From Nocardia asteroides (GTDB lineage Bacteria > Actinomycetota > Actinomycetes > Mycobacteriales > Mycobacteriaceae), in the NCBI GenBank assembly GCA_019930625.1, contig CP082844.1, positions 5,270,001-5,334,000 of the forward strand: a stretch of 64,000 nucleotides of DNA, given 5' to 3'. The first letter of the stretch is position 1, and the number at the start of each line of letters is the position of its first letter. A model generated the notes under the pieces. It was not told the DNA's origin. It saw only the letters and a program-made list of their open reading frames with translations, and made no database searches. A program made the translations under genes and the position numbers. This document shows positions 61,701 to 64,000 of the stretch, piece by piece.

Positions 61701-64000
61701 GGTCCGGACGAGGGTCGGCAGGCGCCGGTGCACCGGGGCGCGGGCGCGGTCCCGGAGGCGTTGATCGAGCAATCCGACGGGTCGGCTCCAGCGGCGTGGC
61801 CGACCCCGAACGGCACCGAGCCGTTCCGGCGGTGGTCGAAGGATGCTCGCCTTGCTCGCGGACTGACTCAGGCCCAATTGGCCGCTCGCATGGGCGTGCC
61901 GAATTCGGCGACATATATCGGTTCGCTGGAGCGTGGGGTGACGATCACGCGGGATATGGCGGTGCGTCTGCTGGAAGGTCTGGGCGCTCCCGCCGAAGTG
62001 GCGGAGTCAGTACTGCGCGAGTACTTCCCGGATGAACACGGCGAGTTTCCTGATCCCCGGTCCGACCGGTTCCGCCATCCCAAGGACTGGATCATCGCCG
62101 CTCGCACGAGTAAGGGACTGTCACGCACGGAGTTGGCCGCGCGCGCAAGTGTGGGCCTGACCGGTTTGAGCCAGAAAGAACGCGCGGAGAGCCCCCGGGG
62201 CGAGTTCGGCATGAACCCGGATTACGCGCTGCGCCTGCTCGCCGGACTGGACGCACCGGGCGATATCGCCACGGCGTTCATGAGTCGCTTCTATCCCGAC
62301 TGGGAAGCCGCAGCGCGGGCCGACGGGCCACGAAGCGGCGGGCCTGACGGATTCATCGGCAGCCGGCCCTTGGACGACACGTCGGGGCGGGCCGGAGCCC
62401 CCGCCGATCTCATCGGCCCGGTCGACGAGCGCGCTGGGCTGCCCACCTACACCCCGCCCGATGCCGCGATGCGCATGCGGGCCGATCGGGTATTGCGTGA
62501 GCATTGGGGTGCCGGGACGAGCCCCGACGATCTGGTGTACCGATGGCGGCGATCCACCGCGAAACGCGCGGCGGCCGCCGCTGAAGAATGTGCCGAGCAC
62601 GCGGCCCGGAACGCGCGTCTGACTCGTAACCTCGGCGTGGAGGAACTGCGAGCGCTGGCGCGGGTGTGGCCGGAATTCGTCGGCAAGGCAGGCGGATTCC
62701 CCAGCGGTGTGCGCGACGAGGCCAATCGCTGGGCTTTCGCGAAAGCGCGGTCCACACTTGAGCGCGCGGCGACGACCCGGCTGACCGGTCGCGAGCGGGA
62801 GCTGCGGGAATATCTGCTGAACGTCGAGGATTTGTTGATCCGTGCGGGTCAGCGGGCCGCGACGATCGAGACGCCAGGAGTCCCGGCGCCGACCGTGCTG
62901 CTCGAGCGGTTCGATACCGATGATTCGGGTGCCGGCTCGATCGTGATCTCGTTCGGCAGTGGAGAGCCCGTCGCGGAGGCCTGGCACGTAGACGGCACCG
63001 ACCGTGATCTGCGCCGCCTCGATCAGCGAATGCAGTTGGCGTGCAACCATTATGAGGTCTCGGTGCGGGAGAACCCGGAGCGCCCGGTCAGGGTTGTGGT
63101 GTGGTCCGGGACCGACGGTCACCGCCTGGCCGGCGATATGGCGGCGCTGTCCGCTGACGTGGCCACGGGCTCAGCGCCGCATCCGGCGGACCGCCCGGAA
63201 CGCCAGTTGGTTGTACACGGCAACGGCGGTCGACCCGCGAAGAAAGCTCTGGCGCACGACTGGGCCGCCCGTACTTTCGGCACGGTGGTGGTCTGCGGCG
63301 AGTCGAATCTGAAGACGATGGGTGACGCGCTGACGGGCATCGCATCGTCCACCGACGTGTACTACGGGATCGAATCCCGCGCGAGCACCCTAGAGAAAGG
63401 GAAGGCTCTGCCAGGCGTGCGGTTCGCGTGCCGGTTCCCCACCGGCGATGCGGGACGTACGAACGTCGTGCTCAAGGACATGCGTGACAGAGCGCAGAGA
63501 TACGAGAAGGAGCCGTTCGAGGAGGGTAAGCCGATCGATGACGAATTCCTTTTGTATGTCGACGATCGCACCAAGGCGCCGACGGAGTCGCTGGACAATA
63601 TGGGCCGCATCCTGGCCGGTCGCGCGGACCGGGTCGCGCGCCATGATCCCGTGCAGAATGGACGGCTCCGCTTCGCGGAATGTATCGAACGCGCCGTCGA
63701 TGTGCAGAGCGAGTCCGTCTATGCCGACATCCTGCCGCGCGATCCGCACAGCGGCGTGCCCACACTGAGGGAGACCGGCAGCGACGCCGCTCTCGCCCAG
63801 AGCGCGATACAGAAGCGTGGCGGCCCGGGTGCGGGGCCCGAAGTCCTGCTGCATCGGGGTCTGCCGGACGACTTCACGAGGGCCGGCCGACTCGCGGTCG
63901 ACAACAAACGGTGGTGGAACTCGCTGCATCGTGACGAGCAGCGCGCGATCGTGGCGATCCACCCCCAGGTCGTGGGCAAGGCCCCGGGACTTCCGTTCGA
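52752..64000 (+). CDS. Giant multidomain effector-like protein with SecA-like motor, partial
   Basis: One frame without a stop for 3749 codons, running off the window; GTG 52752 has GGGAG six bases upstream. The visible order is: an Ala-rich helical N-terminus (1-330); a Gly/Gln/Ala-rich linker (about 470-605); a SecA-like helicase/translocase core with MGTGQGKSM (829-837), IDEADAVL (934-941), MSGTL (1148-1152) and the GRSPTNPDEDHQ...GRNGRNG finger (about 1301-1325); a papain-fold segment with Cys1695, His1774 and Asp1794; an HFTP-starting ART-like segment (about 2357-2640); a Cys2821/His2903 segment; two HTH domains (about 3025-3085 and 3109-3175); a DUF1023-like segment (about 3294-3510). 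Together these are typical of polymorphic-toxin or type VII-associated giant proteins. The C-terminus is missing. Confidence 0.85.
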   Translation, partial: MAVDGSWLLNRVVELRTMFEGLPTPVRRSIELVVFGGDLPRADVSGMRWVAAELRAKAAAMNGHADDAKTILAEEDSLGALGDRVREILDLHREGAARLREEALALADQAHAAANDAEKTLCVMFAFGVELAWRIFRTLAAAAAAGPAAQVAAAPVVESMLVEGRGKVALMRAGLEQAYKVGAASTAARLSALGPARFAVTVGTAAALPAGVDLGVQLVQVASGDRNSTVKGPNGENPRGIDLKSVAAAGVSGAGGALGGIAAGMVAPKVFPRLETSRWALGLVQGVAGAVSGLGAAALITGWPEHYEDVLASLLSGGFAGVVDVHRGGHSDLGSPVGKVVDGSVAHVPPDPSTVSLSKDAVMRLTGAPQGTKSLVPAPPAPVDNTGGITPQPANPASPGPATGAGASQAEENSVSSRPPGATGDGQHEPDEAGDRLRHLADSGSGERAPASDAHANGQAGTAGQPGDSNSPARQGDRAAADRVGDRARGVDPPAGADEPSGRGLQTGGDAQGGSGPVQTGDRARGEDGAHGGDMHNDGGAQAGSAGISQTRDGGQADSGGGAQAGNGQAGGGAHGASGGNGQPGGGAHGAGAGAGAQAGRGLASGAVLSSAGGDHSDSGPRQSGDHGEGDAHVTGRGRNVWAPAGDGAAGHEPAVSRPGPKSAKVDPPVEVGDAGSHGAGDEGPARVTAPKQTDIPPAHEPPVEHSADAAPADDRPSVHDAPDRPVGELAQELVGLPSADPATKRDLTAEQQAQFKAAAKKALAVYRLRQEELAGESWEQRRHAMEHGDRAESLLRYIDAVREGTGKTPRWNQIKAFLLGEHGFMRQMGTGQGKSMVGALDTLRQLSRGEPVEAASGKSVRVHHVITTTEVLANEGVREFAPMLRGLGYEVARWDPHDPPGETQRPTVYYMTYDERATAELFDRPPPGKTATIDEADAVLVHNQTVHYQSEGQREIASEVEAAGVHRVRDFLKAVLRSRITAAKDLSMHLEEALHDGPLTAEEAGAVRALSAVEVGAARTLTARLLREQPEQCLDTVSRLWESYAGRKFTAEETEMARAFLDVKAGRLKLNRDFQIFGEDSEKKVQILDEYGKPRSDPKIGTESRWFGGRHKMVEAMFGAPVYSDGTGSKQVTVEDVLGRYEHLHLMSGTLERTAAEIKENFPVEGGLAKVEDFGRSKLAGEQDRIFLTEPEKLRDAVGRVRQLQAAGRPVLVICPFNDLARKFSLMLTKAGVEHNSIDARWFAEHRDNNAAEEHLLSVKDTAGVRGAVTVGTGMLGRGFDVSISDEVNELGGVHAHMLGRSPTNPDEDHQWSARAGRNGRNGSFCFNVAASDRLYSEAQQQGARVAVTHYRAAVAKHAEATAEYTETVRRVGDPDAAQPQKSVQAARTKVAATAADVAAAEREMRSLTTPLQNDAADRTYLQRAMRRANQAHAPPAAEDLAATSPQSTVAADLLHTGPGTAHAAAGVDPTGADSGRTRSDTGHAGADKDRVVMEAVHAGPDAVQPHLRGDRFARLAGWLGIPASVQAAAAMFDTDDDDDPLSRLLERAGVSSAAVEALNQHLDHAAPAVVMRADTLSDEQALNHLMPQRNRLAAELGWEPAQVAGAEGVRQVGAAVDTARKELADLLDVPATEVNAATARDGLADAVARLLAPTETADDPATELLVLAASTYLAVTALLDLAVAIHQRSPKSCVNNGVTMMRVLYPDSEHAYHLPDDMPLRGHDAEDTERAFGGAFRAFGSLDAAAESLKDRPGGSQALVYRWMNKGEVESHLVLLVNDSDRADAPNLVVLDIAAAPGETPITPADLAGRPALLNKAVPFQQWRREQQAFIDRLKEADRAVFAIEFDNKGQPLARLSATQRSAVASRDPGLPPPSLWSSRAPPLRRKMFALAGDRPPGDGPSPDSSVPADTTEPDTQSSNVDSGSAMPHDDPESRGTDAGSMQGRVGSRPPAGRDRESTWSAGAAPLDFRTTRAEVHARTGAEVGDGLATLETFVAMRDGAPVHPGGGADAGDLTDAQMAGPALVPEQLLLTQEHADALSDALTERDQAVDRITDQVCELEHVLAALVGESGTVDMVSLTGVRDELNTFLDQQLAAYAETPEGRRDQMIATLRQVTAKPRLDDRDIRVLNEIMPAKHGGLAALLPGARNRYAQALHTAARVRLAELDSHRVDAFRVDDAMRRLQRGIRGQLDHAAEVLFERGSRRTVQGLLDDIDSMRSEISAARRNISAGWHDIPGDGLAPLLSEIARGLRTRDDVVEAVAAIAAPRHIAVIVDDALRMVEQSAVGIFAESSMRGLVFRDQEARRVRALEDTVARVRTTVGIPQTAPDLYTRVVDKSAEHRSDLSTFVDPADTLYLHFTPNIRAIATAGMIRSGAHDEIINTTAGHSLGVHFIKPGNWQGTENFNMYVGYAGLRRTLATGNGTVLPDPLGAIVVMPLGAITKTTPIRNEAKTTAPDEAHLASDATFRPLDGNPSYAYPLDDAYIIPCYSNLQVPQEQRLIIDPDTGERNVRPIAEPIRDAFRRAGYEEAWIDRHVIELPERIAADPDTRVLHGEYDRTKRLIRQAQDEIKRRMAEDGTYTDRLVVPLTTEHGRQFETLDLHGTTRQGYHSTSALAIERLIVTDRRPLVGDAEKPRSERTRWTRSDQPDRAPDQQEQRTRPHGLDGPIGSRPSSDVTASEQNRPTPWSTARTEPDQPPIPPASPGDSVPGEDTTGPGEFIGSRPPSPGEAAGRPTPWARHTDSSDAHDGFGEGETAEIVAADAVETLAVPAPTSVVEFLLGYVTRRDTFYWCQLNPDSLFAGWGWSSDEQLPDDVPRSCVDMVVAAAVAAGALSREQVPVIYNLDAPEDSSRRWVDELPALLVSSGRQVLSDGDTGPRPQRGDVVMWFGASEPGGQERLMHVAVADGKADGRADSASVLSFGADCSWLLSQPRRGETRLSGVELTTIADLSNTMLKNWSHTVRVEFGPGPWTQPSAAPLPSGPDEGRQAPVHRGAGAVPEALIEQSDGSAPAAWPTPNGTEPFRRWSKDARLARGLTQAQLAARMGVPNSATYIGSLERGVTITRDMAVRLLEGLGAPAEVAESVLREYFPDEHGEFPDPRSDRFRHPKDWIIAARTSKGLSRTELAARASVGLTGLSQKERAESPRGEFGMNPDYALRLLAGLDAPGDIATAFMSRFYPDWEAAARADGPRSGGPDGFIGSRPLDDTSGRAGAPADLIGPVDERAGLPTYTPPDAAMRMRADRVLREHWGAGTSPDDLVYRWRRSTAKRAAAAAEECAEHAARNARLTRNLGVEELRALARVWPEFVGKAGGFPSGVRDEANRWAFAKARSTLERAATTRLTGRERELREYLLNVEDLLIRAGQRAATIETPGVPAPTVLLERFDTDDSGAGSIVISFGSGEPVAEAWHVDGTDRDLRRLDQRMQLACNHYEVSVRENPERPVRVVVWSGTDGHRLAGDMAALSADVATGSAPHPADRPERQLVVHGNGGRPAKKALAHDWAARTFGTVVVCGESNLKTMGDALTGIASSTDVYYGIESRASTLEKGKALPGVRFACRFPTGDAGRTNVVLKDMRDRAQRYEKEPFEEGKPIDDEFLLYVDDRTKAPTESLDNMGRILAGRADRVARHDPVQNGRLRFAECIERAVDVQSESVYADILPRDPHSGVPTLRETGSDAALAQSAIQKRGGPGAGPEVLLHRGLPDDFTRAGRLAVDNKRWWNSLHRDEQRAIVAIHPQVVGKAPGLPF
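54150..54560 (+). repeat. Gly/Gln/Ala-rich coding repeat in the giant gene
   Basis: About 135 codons with recurring GAQAG, GQTGG and GAHG units inside the open frame, encoding a disordered spacer between the helical N-terminus and the SecA-like core. It is a protein-level repeat rather than a DNA array. Confidence 0.55.

Noticed and set aside
1..64000. tRNA, rRNA or CRISPR genes
   Set aside because: No cloverleaf, rRNA segment or repeat-spacer array was recognised on either strand, although a computed search would be more reliable.

Overview
The window is high-GC actinobacterial DNA, most likely from a Nocardia or close relative. Supporting signs are an antigen-85-like mycolyltransferase paralogue, an F420-type luciferase-like monooxygenase, SigG- and SigJ-type ECF sigma factors with SnoaL tails, an Rv1747-like FHA-ABC exporter, a GapB-type GAPDH and many GTG/TTG starts. 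The genus is an inference from gene content; no rRNA or tRNA is present to confirm it.

Region 1 (1-21.6 kb) is chromosomal metabolism in small units. In order it holds: an AraC-type regulator cut by the window edge, an imine-reductase-like oxidoreductase, a DUF4236 protein overlapping a CdiI-like immunity protein, a 1825-residue single-chain acyl-CoA carboxylase preceded by a SigG-like sigma factor, an SDR/DUF899 pair, a four-gene betaine/choline-type ABC importer joined by ATGA overlaps, a TauD-type dioxygenase, an epimerase with a tiny acidic protein upstream, a divergent NmrA-like/HxlR pair, a cell-wall hydrolase-like protein and a secreted mycolyltransferase-like esterase.

Region 2 (21.6-35.9 kb) starts with a DNA alkylation repair gene split by a 965-bp IS5-family element. 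It continues with an LLM monooxygenase behind a MerR-type 19-bp-spacer promoter, a VOC/WYL pair, an ECF41-like sigma factor with its FAD oxidoreductase, a DMT transporter, the FHA-ABC exporter, a second VOC protein, and an erythromycin-esterase homologue divergent from a double-HTH MerR regulator that appears to start with CTG.

Region 3 (36-42.6 kb) is a 5313-bp Tn3-family transposon with 56-bp inverted repeats and a 5-bp GACCG duplication. It carries tnpA, a SAM methyltransferase cargo gene, a res-like site and a serine resolvase. It interrupts a saccharopine-dehydrogenase-like reductase that also has a frameshift, and a truncated cupin gene lies just beyond.

Region 4 (42.7-49.3 kb) has gapB, a phytase-esterase-like lipoprotein, an M48 peptidase with an overlapping partner gene, and a fatty acid desaturase.

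Region 5 (49.7-64 kb) is the most striking part: three closely spaced genes. A conserved hypothetical is followed by a WXG100-like proline-rich protein and then by one open frame of more than 3749 codons that leaves the window. The giant protein combines an Ala-rich N-terminus, a Gly-rich repeat, a SecA-like helicase/translocase core, a papain-fold toxin-like domain, an ART-like segment, a second Cys/His domain, two HTH domains and a DUF1023-like segment whose opening motif recurs at the window end. It looks like a polymorphic-toxin or type VII-associated effector locus.
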